Assembly: GCA_029821145.1 (NCBI GenBank)
Contig: JALGTY010000010.1
Span: forward strand, 1 to 38,160
DNA length: 38,160 nt
From: Candidatus Zipacnadia bacterium
GTDB lineage: Bacteria > Armatimonadota > Zipacnadia > Zipacnadales > UBA11051
Direction: 5' to 3'
Part shown: one piece after another, positions 1-8,624 of the stretch
Layout of the letters: each line of letters opens with the position of its first letter
How positions within the stretch are numbered: the first letter of the stretch is position 1
Made by a program: the position numbers and the translations under genes
Notes under the pieces: generated by a model
The model's input: the letters and a program-made list of their open reading frames with translations, nothing else
What the model was told of the DNA's origin: nothing
The model's database searches: none

Positions 1-71
1 AGGGAAGGGGGAATCAAAGATGAATAGGACTGGGAAGCTCGAAGTACGGGATGAATGAGAGGCATTCCCGT

Positions 72-147
72 TGTAGGGGCGCATGGCATGCGCACTGTTG
101 GTGCAGCTTGGTCAACGACTTGAGGGCGCACGCCGTGCGCCCCTACA
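72..147. repeat. Double-hairpin dispersed repeat, copy 1 (TGTAGGGGCG ends)
   Basis: The ends TGTAGGGGCGCA (72-83) and TGCGCCCCTACA (136-147) are inverted repeats. The right half contains an internal perfect hairpin, GGGCGCAC/GTGCGCCC, and the left half a similar imperfect one. The same layout recurs at 16718-16787. This looks like a non-coding, MITE- or REP-like dispersed element; no ORF is inside it. Confidence 0.7.
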
Positions 148-188
148 TGTCGGAGATTCTATGAAGCGTCAAGAGCCTGGCCTGCTGA

Positions 189-272
189 GAAATTAGGGAC
201 AGTCACCTGTTCCAGAGGAATAGGAGTGGGACTTAGAGAAGTGGCAATGAATAGGTGACTGTCCCCAGTTTC
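189..272. repeat. REP-like hairpin, copy 1 (degenerate)
   Basis: The arms read GGGACAGTCACCTGTTCC on the left and GAATAGGTGACTGTCCCC on the right, so they pair imperfectly. The core, AGGAATAGGAGTGGGACTTA, is the reverse complement of the core of the copy at 4464-4550. The two elements are therefore the same family in opposite orientation. The sequence resembles GGGGACAGTCACC repeats that I associate with REP-associated tyrosine (IS200-like) transposases; no such transposase is in the window. Confidence 0.75.
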
Positions 273-279
273 CCAGATA

Positions 280-308
280 TTGATTGCAGGGCGGGGTTTG
301 TGTACAAT
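280..308 (+). promoter_or_regulatory. Candidate sigma70-type promoter for the TPR gene
   Basis: TTGATT at 280-285 and TACAAT at 303-308 are separated by 17 bases. The -10 box matches the consensus at five of six positions and the -35 box at four. It lies about 100 bases before the start codon at 405, directly after the REP-like repeat. No other element is seen between the repeat and the gene. Confidence 0.4.
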
Positions 309-404
309 GTTTGTGGATTGGCGAAGTAATTGCAGGGGTACAATGAAATCAATAGGTCTGGTGTGGGGTCACGTATCTCATCTTCCTGTCAGGAGGAGAG
401 CAAC

Positions 405-3086
405 ATGCGACGCTGCCTGCTGGTTGTATTTGTGTTAGGAGCAATTACGGGCCTGTATGTCGTCAGTAACAGCCAGGAAGTAATAGACATCGGTAAGTCG
501 CTGCGGCCCGGGTTTTCGGAGATAGCACTGCTTCCAACCCGTCTGACGTACTACAACATGCACGAAGATGCCGCGATCGCCAGCTACACCTGCTGCAAAC
601 CGTGGCAGGAGGAGGAGATACGGCTGGCAGCAGCAGCCAACGCCGCGTACATGGAGAACTACTACGACACCGACTTTGCCGATGACACGCTGCTGCACAA
701 CGCCTATATCAATAGCGTGCGTCGTAACTTCCGGCATCAGGTGGGGAGCCTGGAGTGGCTTGTTGACGAGTACCCGGATAGCGAGTTAGCCGATGATGCA
801 CTATACGCTCTGGCGAGGTGTTATATCTTCGACAAGGACCACGAGGCGGCGATTGAGACGCTGGATGTCCTGGTGGACGAATGGCCTGATAGCGTGTGGG
901 CCGATGATGCGCTGATGTACCTGGCGCGGGAGCTGCGGGCGATTGATGAGCACGACGCCGCTCTGGATGTTCTGGACGAACTGGCCGAGAACTACCCTTC
1001 CAGCGACCATTGTCCGGGCGCGCTACATGCGCTGGCTGAGCGGGCGATGGAGGACGAAGACTACGAAGAAGCCATGCGGATCTCGGATCACATCCTCGAC
1101 TACTATAACTGCTCGGATTATGCAGATGACGCGCAGTTCCGGATCGCCGATGCCATGCGGCATCTGGGGGAGTGGGAGGAGGCCCTGGACGCGTACGTTG
1201 ACCTGATCGAGCGGCTGCCGGGCAGCCGGCTGAGCAACCGGGCGATGCGGGAGGCCAACTCGATAGCCCGGCAGGCGCGACGCGCCGGCTTCGATACCGA
1301 AGCGCTGTACGACACGGCGGAATTCAACCCGGGGCGCGAGGCGCAGGAGCTCTATGATCTGGCCCGACATTGGCAGAACTACCGCGAATACGCCCAGGCC
1401 ATTGACGCCTACTATGAATTTGTGGAGACGTACCCCGGCCACGACAACTTCGATGATGCGCTCTACAACATCGGCTTCTGCTACCAGCAAACCAATATGC
1501 TTTTCCAGGACATCAACAAGTCCAAGGGCCCGGAGGACATTTTCAAATTCGCCGAGGAATACCAGGACGCGACCGGAGCCTATGGGAGCTTGCCCACGGC
1601 GGGCGAACTGTCGGCGGTCAGAGACGCCACCTCCGCCTTCGCTGTGGTCGTCAACAACCTCGTCGGTAGCCCCATGCGGGATGACGCCCTCTACGAGATC
1701 GCCAAGTCGTTTGAAGATTCAGAGCGGATTGACGACATGGTGTTCACATACCAGGAATTGGTGATTCACTTCCCCGTGAGCGAGCACCACTTCGAGGCGC
1801 TGTACGAAGTCATGAAGTTCTACGCCAATGAGAAGAATTGGGAGGATGCGCAGGAGATGTACCCGGACCTGGCGGAGGCGTATCCGGTGATATTCCCGGC
1901 GTACCTAGCTAACAACCGCCTCGATTTCTATACCGTTATGGGTGCGTATTTCCGGCACGTGGATTTTGCATGGTTCGAGGCTCACCACCACCACATACCG
2001 TATCATTTCACCACGGCGGACCTGGAGTTTGACGCGGATTTCTATGAGGCGGCCCTGGCGCTGTCTGCCGGCGACTACGGTGACGCTATTAAGCTGCTGG
2101 GGAGGCTTGCCGGGATGCCGACAAATGACCTGTGCGTGCCGGCCAAATGGCTGCTGGCTCGGGCCAATGAGCTGGCCGGTAAGCGCAAGGCCGCTGCCGG
2201 CTGGTACAATAATATCATCAAACACCACGCTCGGAGTGGCCTGGCCGACGATGCCGAGCTGGCGCTTGATAATCTGCGAAAAGAAGACAGCGGGCTGAGT
2301 GGGTACCGGCAGCGGGTAGCCGACAAAGTGGGCTTCTCCATTGACAATTTCGACTGGTATCTTGGGGACCATGTCGTGGTGTTTGCCCCGTTTACCGTTT
2401 CGGCTAAGATGCGGCAATACAATATGCCGAATATCTGGGAAAACGCTCAGATGATCGTGTGCGACTGGGCCGGCGTGGAGGGGAGTGAGCGGGCGTTGAT
2501 ATACGTGGACCCGGCCAACAGACAGCAAGCAGGCGAGCCGATTCGGCTGCCGGCGTCGCAAATCAAGGACCCGCCGCGCTGGTCGCTGGGTCTGAAACAG
2601 GTGGCGACCGGTATGATCTGGGACGCCGCCGATGGCAAGATCAGCCGCAAGGACGCCTGGATTACCGATGGACTGGCTCGTTTCGTCGCCGCGAGTCTGC
2701 AGTATGACCTGGTCACCGAAACGCGCGATGCGATCGGCTCGGCCGCGGCGGTGAAGCTGCCGCAGGAAGAGGTGCTGAGAACCAGGGAGCGTGCGCTGGA
2801 CAGTCTGGCGGAGTATGTGCGCGCCAAGAGCGGGCCCAGCAAGCTCAACGCGAATGTCCTGTGCGGAATGTTGTTCCATTTGCTGGACGTTCAAGGCCAC
2901 AGCCAGTATCGCCTGATCGATCGCGAGCCCTACCGCGAGCTGTTCGCCAGCTTGCGCCGACAACCGGGCTCCGGCGTCGAGGCGCTGACCGGGGCGCTAA
3001 ATGACAGCTTTGACGGGGCTGTCAGCGAGCAGCTGAAGCAGTGGGGCCTGCCTGTGCAGGAACGGGTAGCGAAAGAAGTCAAGTGA
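405..3086 (+). CDS. Secreted or membrane-anchored TPR-repeat protein
   Basis: This 893-residue protein starts at the ATG at 405, which has AGGAGGAG at 391-398. An in-frame upstream start at 330 would add 25 residues but hide the hydrophobic N-terminus. Residues 4-20 (LLVVFVLGAITGLYV region) form a signal peptide or single anchor, so the protein acts outside the cytoplasm. Tetratricopeptide units with the 'YP.S..ADDAL' pattern fill roughly residues 112-275, with further units near 325-370 and 445-500. This resembles YbgF/BamD-type TPR_6 scaffolds. The C-terminal third (after about residue 660) differs: a stretch around 725-760 looks like a gluzincin peptidase helix followed by 'WITDGLARFVA', but has no HExxH. 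A scaffold or inactive peptidase-like binding protein is likely; the partner is unknown. It precedes a radical SAM gene by 101 bases. Confidence 0.85.
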   Translation: MRRCLLVVFVLGAITGLYVVSNSQEVIDIGKSLRPGFSEIALLPTRLTYYNMHEDAAIASYTCCKPWQEEEIRLAAAANAAYMENYYDTDFADDTLLHNAYINSVRRNFRHQVGSLEWLVDEYPDSELADDALYALARCYIFDKDHEAAIETLDVLVDEWPDSVWADDALMYLARELRAIDEHDAALDVLDELAENYPSSDHCPGALHALAERAMEDEDYEEAMRISDHILDYYNCSDYADDAQFRIADAMRHLGEWEEALDAYVDLIERLPGSRLSNRAMREANSIARQARRAGFDTEALYDTAEFNPGREAQELYDLARHWQNYREYAQAIDAYYEFVETYPGHDNFDDALYNIGFCYQQTNMLFQDINKSKGPEDIFKFAEEYQDATGAYGSLPTAGELSAVRDATSAFAVVVNNLVGSPMRDDALYEIAKSFEDSERIDDMVFTYQELVIHFPVSEHHFEALYEVMKFYANEKNWEDAQEMYPDLAEAYPVIFPAYLANNRLDFYTVMGAYFRHVDFAWFEAHHHHIPYHFTTADLEFDADFYEAALALSAGDYGDAIKLLGRLAGMPTNDLCVPAKWLLARANELAGKRKAAAGWYNNIIKHHARSGLADDAELALDNLRKEDSGLSGYRQRVADKVGFSIDNFDWYLGDHVVVFAPFTVSAKMRQYNMPNIWENAQMIVCDWAGVEGSERALIYVDPANRQQAGEPIRLPASQIKDPPRWSLGLKQVATGMIWDAADGKISRKDAWITDGLARFVAASLQYDLVTETRDAIGSAAAVKLPQEEVLRTRERALDSLAEYVRAKSGPSKLNANVLCGMLFHLLDVQGHSQYRLIDREPYRELFASLRRQPGSGVEALTGALNDSFDGAVSEQLKQWGLPVQERVAKEVK

Positions 3087-3187
3087 CGGTTGTAGAAATC
3101 GGAATAATCGCCGCTAACCGGGCGTCTTATAGATTGACGGAGCCGCTCGGTTTCGCATGTGCAATAGCCGCAAGGGACTGATGCTGA

Positions 3188-4348
3188 GTGGACGAGAAGA
3201 TGACGCGTCGCGAGTTTCTTGAGAAGTGTGCCAGCGCCGGCCTGGCGTTGGGCGTTGCGCCACTGTTCGGTAGCGTGCGAACCGTCGAGAATGTGCTCGG
3301 AAGTATGGTGGGGGCTACGGGCCTGTCCAATACCGAGGCGTGGTACTATGAGGCAGCGGGTGGCGGCAAGGTAAAGTGCACGCTGTGTCCTAACTACTGT
3401 GTTCTGCAAAAAGGGGAGAGGGGTGATTGCCGGGTACGGGAGAACGTCGGCGGCAAGCTTTACACCCGGGTCTATGGCTACACGGCGCGCGTCAGAGGCG
3501 ACGCGATGGAAAAGGGGCCATTTTTCCACTACCTGCCCGGCACCAGTTCGGTGGCCCTCGGCACGGTGGGCTGCAACCTGAGCTGCCTGTACTGCCAGAA
3601 CTGGCAGTTTGCTCAGATCAGGCCTGAGGACCTGAATCCGCCGGCGCAGTACCTGCCCCCGGCCAGCCTGGTGTCGCAGGCCAAGAAATATGGCCGGCCG
3701 ACCATCACCTTCACCTACAGCGAGCCCATCATCGCCATTGAATATGTGGTGGAGACCGCGCGACTGGCCCACCAGAACGGCCTCAAGGTTCTGGTCAAGA
3801 CCGGCGCTTACGTGAACCCCGAACCGATGAAGATCCTGTGCAAGGCCGTGGACGCGGTCAATATTGATTTCAAGGCCTACAGCAGCAGCTTTTATCAGAA
3901 TGTCTGCGGCGGGACGCTGAATCCGGTCCTCGACGCGATCAAGACCGCTCGCAAATACGCCCCCTGGCTGGAACTTACGTACATGGTAGTACCAGGCAAG
4001 AATGACAGCGTCAGCCAGTTCAGACAGGGCTGTCAGTGGATTAAGCAGAACATCGGCAGGGATGTGCCGCTGCACGTATCGCGTTTTTTCCCGGCCTACC
4101 GGCTCCGCAATCTGGAGGCCACACCGATTGACAAACTGCGGGAACTGCGCAAGGCCGCATACAACGAAGGGCTGCAGTACGTCTATTTGGGCAATCTGCA
4201 GGGCGACCCCGGCGAGTCGACGTATTGTCCGAAGTGCGGTATAAAGATGATCAAGCGCATTGGCTACCACGTTCAGTTGTTGGGCATAAACCCCAATACC
4301 GGCAAGTGTACCTGTTGTGGGATAAAGATCCCAGGTAAGTGGGCATAG
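3188..4348 (+). CDS. amrS: AmmeMemoRadiSam-type radical SAM enzyme with Tat leader
   Basis: This 386-residue protein begins at GTG 3188; the ATG at 3200 is an alternative start. Residues 5-25 (MTRREFLEKC then AGLALGVAPLF) form a twin-arginine signal, which is common in this family although the cofactor chemistry needs reducing conditions. An N-terminal Cys cluster (CTLCPNYC) precedes the radical SAM motif CNLSCLYC, with C129, C133 and C136 binding the 4Fe-4S cluster. The C-terminus carries a zinc-ribbon-like CPKCG...CTCCG. This layout matches AmmeMemoRadiSam system radical SAM enzymes, whose usual partners are MEMO1-like and AMMECR1-like proteins. Neither partner is nearby, so the substrate is unknown. 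A terminator-like hairpin follows at 4377. Confidence 0.85.
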   Translation: MDEKMTRREFLEKCASAGLALGVAPLFGSVRTVENVLGSMVGATGLSNTEAWYYEAAGGGKVKCTLCPNYCVLQKGERGDCRVRENVGGKLYTRVYGYTARVRGDAMEKGPFFHYLPGTSSVALGTVGCNLSCLYCQNWQFAQIRPEDLNPPAQYLPPASLVSQAKKYGRPTITFTYSEPIIAIEYVVETARLAHQNGLKVLVKTGAYVNPEPMKILCKAVDAVNIDFKAYSSSFYQNVCGGTLNPVLDAIKTARKYAPWLELTYMVVPGKNDSVSQFRQGCQWIKQNIGRDVPLHVSRFFPAYRLRNLEATPIDKLRELRKAAYNEGLQYVYLGNLQGDPGESTYCPKCGIKMIKRIGYHVQLLGINPNTGKCTCCGIKIPGKWA

Positions 4349-4376
4349 TTCTCCCACTTCGTTCGTAGCACGATCT

Positions 4377-4412
4377 CGGCCGCAGCCACGGAGGCTGTGG
4401 CCGTTGCGTTTT
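4377..4412 (+). terminator. Probable rho-independent terminator after the radical SAM gene
   Basis: An 11-bp stem, CGGCCGCAGCC (4377-4387) with GGCTGTGGCCG (4393-4403), has one G-T pair and a five-base loop. It is followed by TTGCGTTTT. It sits 28 bases after the stop codon at 4348 and separates that gene from the downstream hydrolase. Confidence 0.6.
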
Positions 4413-4463
4413 GCGGTGTGCCCTCAGCGAGGTACAATATCCCGACGCGGCGAATATCTTATT

Positions 4464-4550
4464 GAAATTGGGGACAGTCACCTATTTCTTACGATTTCTG
4501 TAAGTTCCACTCCTACTCCTGTGGAGAAATAGGTGACTGTCCCCAATTTC
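4464..4550. repeat. REP-like hairpin, copy 2 (perfect 26-bp arms)
   Basis: The left arm 4464-4489 begins GAAATTGGGGACAGTCACC and the right arm is 4525-4550. They are exact reverse complements over 26 bases, around a 35-base core containing TTCCACTCCTACTCCT. It is inverted relative to the copy at 189-272. It ends only 9 bases before the ribosome-binding site of the gene at 4574, so it should fold in that gene's leader. Perfect arms suggest recent insertion. Confidence 0.85.
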
Positions 4551-4573
4551 AGCAGAATCCGGGAGGGATAGAT

Positions 4574-6451
4574 ATGCGGAAGATTCAGGTTCGTTGGGCT
4601 GCACTTGTTGGCGTCCTGTGCTGGCTGTTGGTGGCTGGCGTCCACCTGGCTGTGGCGGACAACGTTGGCGTTGCCGGCACGGAGGAAGACGTTGCGGCTT
4701 ACACGCAGGCTCTGACAAAGCTCGGGTTCGAAACGCAAGTGGTGTCCGCAGAATCGCTGGCAGATGTCGAACAGCTTGCGCCGCTGACGCATCTGGTGGT
4801 GGCCAACGCAGACGAATTGTCAGTAGCTCAGCAACATGCCATCCGTGATTATGTGGAGCAAGGCGGTTTGCTGGTCGGGACGGAGCTGACAAGCAAGAGT
4901 CTGCCCGTTGTCTTAGGCGTAGAGTATCGTGCGTCTCGGCAGTACTTGCGTGCGTTCTACGCGCCGAAGACGCGATCCAGACGAATACCTATTTCGCTCG
5001 GTTTCCCTCAGGGCGAGTGGATTGAGCCCAGGGTGAATCAGGACGCCTACGATTGTCGGGTGTGCATAGGCGTTCGGGCCATCAACGGAGTGGCGCTGGC
5101 ATGGGTTGATCTGTGGGAGCGGTATGCGTACAATTTCGATCTCAAGACAGCGCCTTACCCGACCTACAGTATTGGAACGTATGATTTCATCGTTGTGAAT
5201 CGCTACGGCGAGGGCGCTACAATATTTGTGGCCGCTCCACTGGCCAAAGTTTACCTGTCGCACGGTGAGCCGCACTACGCGGAGATTCTAGAAGCTGTGT
5301 TATCCCCCCAGACGAAGCAGAAGCTCTTGGGGGTAAACGACCACACCTTCAAGGCAGTGCGGAACTTCGTCGTCAAGCGTGAGGAGTTGGGCGCGGACAC
5401 GTGGAAACGGCTGCCGAAAGCGCATTTCGAGTGGAAGGCCATCCAACTCTCTTCCCACGTGGGAAGCGAAGAGGAGATAGAGGAGACAGTCACAAACATT
5501 CACCGGATGGGCTTCAACGTTATCCTTTTTACAGGGGCGATTCATGGGGGATATGTGGCCTGGGACAGCGACAAGTTCGAGAAAGATCCAGCTCTGAAAG
5601 ACATAGATGCACTGGCGGTGTTGGCCCAGAAGGCTCACGCCAGAGGCATCAAAGTTTACGCGGGAGGGGGGCTGTGGGCTGGGGCGCTCACTCTGGATGG
5701 CAAGGGAAACGCCACGGATGGCCCGGAATTCTTCCGACAGCATCCGGAATATGCCTGCGTAACCCCTGAGCAGCATAAGGCTGGACTGACCTGGCAACAG
5801 CTCGAAGGTCGCGTGTGGCTCTGCCCGGATCGGCCTGAGGTCAGGCGGTACTTCATAGACGCGTATGTCGAGGCAATCGAGAAGTACAACCTCGATGGCG
5901 CTTGGCTTGACATGATTCGCTATCCGACGGTGAATACAAGTTGCGAATGTGACTATTCCAGGCAACAGCGTGCCGTTTTCGCCAAAGAACACCCCGAGTA
6001 CAAGAGCGAAGAGGAGATTGTCTATCGCCACTGCGAGCACAGCATAGTGGGTTTCGTGGAGGAACTCCGGAAAGCCATCAAGGCCGTGAGTCCTGAGGCG
6101 GAATTGGCCGCATACACCTGGCCGTCTTATGCCAACAAGTACCCGTTGGACTGGCATACTCGCCGCTGTTCGCATCGACACGCGCCCCAGTGGACACTGG
6201 AAAGGCTAGTCAAGGGCGCGGCGTACCTGGTTTCACCCGGCTACGCCAAGAAATTCCACGAATACACGGAAGGTGCGCCCATGATTGACGTGGGGTGGAA
6301 GGATGCAGATGAAACGCGGAATGAGATTCGCCTGGTGGGGGCCAGCGGGGCGAAAGGGATTTTCATCTACATGTACCATTATTTCGCGATCTATCCCGAA
6401 GAGAAGATGCAGGCGACGGCGGAAGAGCTGGGCGGACAGTGGGAGCAATAG
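4574..6451 (+). CDS. Secreted GHL10-type (family 10-like) glycosyl hydrolase
   Basis: This 625-residue protein starts at ATG 4574 behind GGGAGGG (4560-4566). Residues 1-29 are a signal peptide ending near LAVADN. Residues 30-250 resemble a class I GATase-like fold, with 'THLVVANADELS' then 'DYVEQGGLLVG' as in ThuA/trimerisation-type domains. From about residue 280 a TIM barrel follows, with 'IHRMGFNVILFTGA', 'KAHARGIKVYAG' and 'DGAWLDMIRYP'; the Asp of WLDMIRYP matches the conserved acidic residue of GHL10/DUF187 proteins. A role in extracellular glycan hydrolysis is inferred, and the substrate cannot be read from sequence. The gene is isolated, with a terminator and a repeat upstream and a convergent RNase gene downstream. 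Confidence 0.8.
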   Translation: MRKIQVRWAALVGVLCWLLVAGVHLAVADNVGVAGTEEDVAAYTQALTKLGFETQVVSAESLADVEQLAPLTHLVVANADELSVAQQHAIRDYVEQGGLLVGTELTSKSLPVVLGVEYRASRQYLRAFYAPKTRSRRIPISLGFPQGEWIEPRVNQDAYDCRVCIGVRAINGVALAWVDLWERYAYNFDLKTAPYPTYSIGTYDFIVVNRYGEGATIFVAAPLAKVYLSHGEPHYAEILEAVLSPQTKQKLLGVNDHTFKAVRNFVVKREELGADTWKRLPKAHFEWKAIQLSSHVGSEEEIEETVTNIHRMGFNVILFTGAIHGGYVAWDSDKFEKDPALKDIDALAVLAQKAHARGIKVYAGGGLWAGALTLDGKGNATDGPEFFRQHPEYACVTPEQHKAGLTWQQLEGRVWLCPDRPEVRRYFIDAYVEAIEKYNLDGAWLDMIRYPTVNTSCECDYSRQQRAVFAKEHPEYKSEEEIVYRHCEHSIVGFVEELRKAIKAVSPEAELAAYTWPSYANKYPLDWHTRRCSHRHAPQWTLERLVKGAAYLVSPGYAKKFHEYTEGAPMIDVGWKDADETRNEIRLVGASGAKGIFIYMYHYFAIYPEEKMQATAEELGGQWEQ

Positions 6452-6554
6452 GCCTAGAGGGTGGTGCTGGCGACGGTGCACTCAACGGGACCGGGCAAGT
6501 TGAAAGGCAACAGAGTCGGGCTGGAAGCTGAGAACGCAATTTATCGGATTCTCA

Positions 6555-6585
6555 CCTGAGCTTTGCAGATGTCACAAAGCTCAGG
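6555..6585. repeat. Hairpin repeat CCTGAGCTTTG, copy 1
   Basis: Perfect 11-bp arms CCTGAGCTTTG (6555-6565) and CAAAGCTCAGG (6575-6585) lie between the convergent hydrolase and RNase genes. Flanks (ATTCTCAC on the left, an ACGCG motif on the right) match the copy at 8594-8624. There is no T-run, so it is more likely a dispersed repeat than a classical terminator, although it could stop transcription from both sides. Confidence 0.65.
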
Positions 6586-6626
6586 CCGACCCACGCGATG
6601 GTCATTTCCGGTAATCACGCGGGCTA

Positions 6627-8309
6627 TCAGACCGGGGTGGCGCGGGCGTAGGACCTCTCTGCCTTCGTCAATCGCACCTTGAGAGCCTGCTCGACCTTGG
6701 GTGAGGCTTCCGGAATCTCGATGGAATAGCCATTGACCGCCGCCACCAGACCCATTGCGGGTACTGAGATAACGTCATCAGGATAGATCGTGAGCACCTG
6801 CCCGACCTCATGAGGCAGGTGTTGTTTCCGGAACTGGCGGTCCGATCCGCCGCTAATCTCGTAGCGTTCAGGGTGGATGTTCTCAGTGCTGCGGACATAG
6901 AGCTTTGCTCCCGCCGCCTCTTCGAGTTGCTCGACATACTCGGCGTGCGGGCCGATCAACGTCAGCACCACCGCCGGGTCTGCCCATATCAGATAGGCCT
7001 CGTGGTCGTTGTCGGGTCTGGCAGCGCGGAGTTCATCCTGGATGCGCGTCGCCACGGTTTCAGCCGACAGAATACGTCCCCTGCCTTCACAGCACGGACA
7101 AGCGACCTGCATCTGGCGAGCCAGGCTGGGGCCGGTGCGCTTGCGGGTCATCTCCACCAGGCCAAGCCGTGTGATGTGCAGGATTCGTGTCTTCATGCGG
7201 TCATCACTGAATGCTTCACGGAGAACCTTGGAGACCCTGCGGCGATGGCGACTGTTGTCCATGTCAATGAAATCAATGACAATGATGCCGCCGATGTCAC
7301 GGAGGCGGAGTTGCTGAGCGATTTCATCAGCGGCCTCGAGGTTGGTACGTAGCACGGTGTCCTCAAGACTCTTGGCCGCGACAAACTTGCCAGTGTTGAC
7401 ATCTATTGTGGTCAGTGCTTCAGTCTGCTCGATAACGATGTGGCCACCATGAGGCAGCCATACCTTCGGGCGGAGCGCCCGCTCGATTTCCTGGTGGATA
7501 CCGTAGTGCACTGTAATCGGCTCATCGCCCCGGTAGAGTTCCACCTTGTTGCGCAAACGCGGAGCCACGTTGTCACAGAGGTTCAGTATTCTGTCATAGG
7601 CCACCTTATCGTTGACTACAAAAGAGTTGATGTCGGCGTCAAAGACGTCGCGGAACACGCCATAGACGAGGCTGGTATCCTCGTAGATCAACGCCGGGGC
7701 CTTGGTGTGCTTCTGCTTGTTCTGGATCGAGCGCCAGATCTTCATCAGAAACTTGATGTCATCCTCGAACTCGGTGAGGCTGGCGCCCTCGGTACGAGTG
7801 CGGACGATAACGCTGAAGCCTTTGGGCTTAACCTTTTGGGCCAGTTCGCGGAGGCGGTGCCGCTCCCGGTCATCCTCGATCTTCCTTGATACACCGGCTT
7901 TGTCCCTGCCGTCGGCCACGAGTACGAGGTAGCGGCTGGGGAGGGATATGCGCCGGGTGGCGCGCGCGCCCTTGAGCTCCATCGGGCCCTTGGTGACCTG
8001 TACCATGATCTCCTGGCCCTTCTTGACTACTTCGCCGATCGGGGGAAAAGAGCCCATCTTGTGACGCATCTGCCGGCGGGTAGGCTCTTCGGTGAGGGCG
8101 TCTGAGACGTGGAGAAAGACGTTTCTGTCTATGCCGACGTCAACAAAGGCAGCATCCAGGCCGCGGACAACATTCTCCACGCGTCCCATATAGACGTTGC
8201 CTACGACTTCCTGTTCTCTTTCGACCTTGTACTCGGCCAGCCGGCCATCTTCGACGATGGCCACCCGCGTCTCGCGCGGGTTGACATCTACAATAATATC
8301 CGTTTTCAT
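6627..8309 (-). CDS. rng: Ribonuclease E/G family endoribonuclease
   Basis: This 560-residue protein has an ATG at 8309 preceded by AAGAGG. It is a Rne/Rng endoribonuclease that cleaves single-stranded AU-rich RNA, acting in rRNA maturation and mRNA decay. An S1 RNA-binding domain covers about residues 35-120 (VGNVYMGRVENV). The catalytic magnesium residues D303 (TTIDVNTGKF) and D346 (IIVIDFIDMD) and the zinc-link C404/C407 (CPCC) fall at the same numbers as in E. coli RNase E. The length is nearer RNase G than RNase E, with no long disordered scaffold. A C-terminal segment after about residue 490 looks like a small TRAM/OB-type domain. It lies downstream of the TIGR03960 and DUF2344 genes in the same direction, a frequent arrangement; the ribosomal genes rplU and rpmA that often follow are absent. 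Confidence 0.95.
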   Translation of the reverse strand: MKTDIIVDVNPRETRVAIVEDGRLAEYKVEREQEVVGNVYMGRVENVVRGLDAAFVDVGIDRNVFLHVSDALTEEPTRRQMRHKMGSFPPIGEVVKKGQEIMVQVTKGPMELKGARATRRISLPSRYLVLVADGRDKAGVSRKIEDDRERHRLRELAQKVKPKGFSVIVRTRTEGASLTEFEDDIKFLMKIWRSIQNKQKHTKAPALIYEDTSLVYGVFRDVFDADINSFVVNDKVAYDRILNLCDNVAPRLRNKVELYRGDEPITVHYGIHQEIERALRPKVWLPHGGHIVIEQTEALTTIDVNTGKFVAAKSLEDTVLRTNLEAADEIAQQLRLRDIGGIIVIDFIDMDNSRHRRRVSKVLREAFSDDRMKTRILHITRLGLVEMTRKRTGPSLARQMQVACPCCEGRGRILSAETVATRIQDELRAARPDNDHEAYLIWADPAVVLTLIGPHAEYVEQLEEAAGAKLYVRSTENIHPERYEISGGSDRQFRKQHLPHEVGQVLTIYPDDVISVPAMGLVAAVNGYSIEIPEASPKVEQALKVRLTKAERSYARATPV

Positions 8310-8506
8310 GTATCGCCAACCTCTTCGACCGCTGCCAACGATTCTGAAGCGACAGTCTGCCGGATCTCTCCCCAGACTGCCTGCACAAGTGGCAGCAAAA
8401 TGTGTTGTCTATGGTATTGGCCGTACTCTGCGCGCGCGGCGCTGGATACGGCATGAATTAACGGCATTCGCGGGCTGCCCCGCCGAACAACAGCCCTCAC
8501 CCCCGG

Positions 8507-8529
8507 CCCCTCTCCCAATGGGAGAGGGG
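8507..8529. repeat. CCCCTCTCCC/GGGAGAGGGG palindrome, copy 1
   Basis: Perfect 10-bp arms (8507-8516 and 8520-8529) surround a three-base loop AAT. The element is followed by AGCAAGGCAACGGC and preceded by AGCCCTCACC, both also present around the copy at 14278-14300. The shared flanks show a repeat unit of at least 45 bases. Confidence 0.75.
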
Positions 8530-8593
8530 AGCAAGGCAACGGCAGCGGGCTGCCTTGGACCCTTCGACAAGCTCAGGGCAGGCCGCATTCTCA

Positions 8594-8624
8594 CCCGAGC
8601 TTTGGAAACGGCCCAAAGCTCGGG
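8594..8624. repeat. Hairpin repeat CCCGAGCTTTGG, copy 2
   Basis: Twelve-base arms (8594-8605 and 8613-8624) pair perfectly. The flanks match the copy at 6555-6585 (ATTCTCAC before, ACGCG after). It lies 5 bases past the stop codon of the DUF2344 gene, on its downstream side. Confidence 0.65.

Noticed and set aside
2930-4357. 475-codon open frame on the minus strand, antisense to the radical SAM gene
   Set aside because: It mirrors a strongly supported plus-strand gene, has no domain pattern, and such antisense frames are common in GC-rich DNA.
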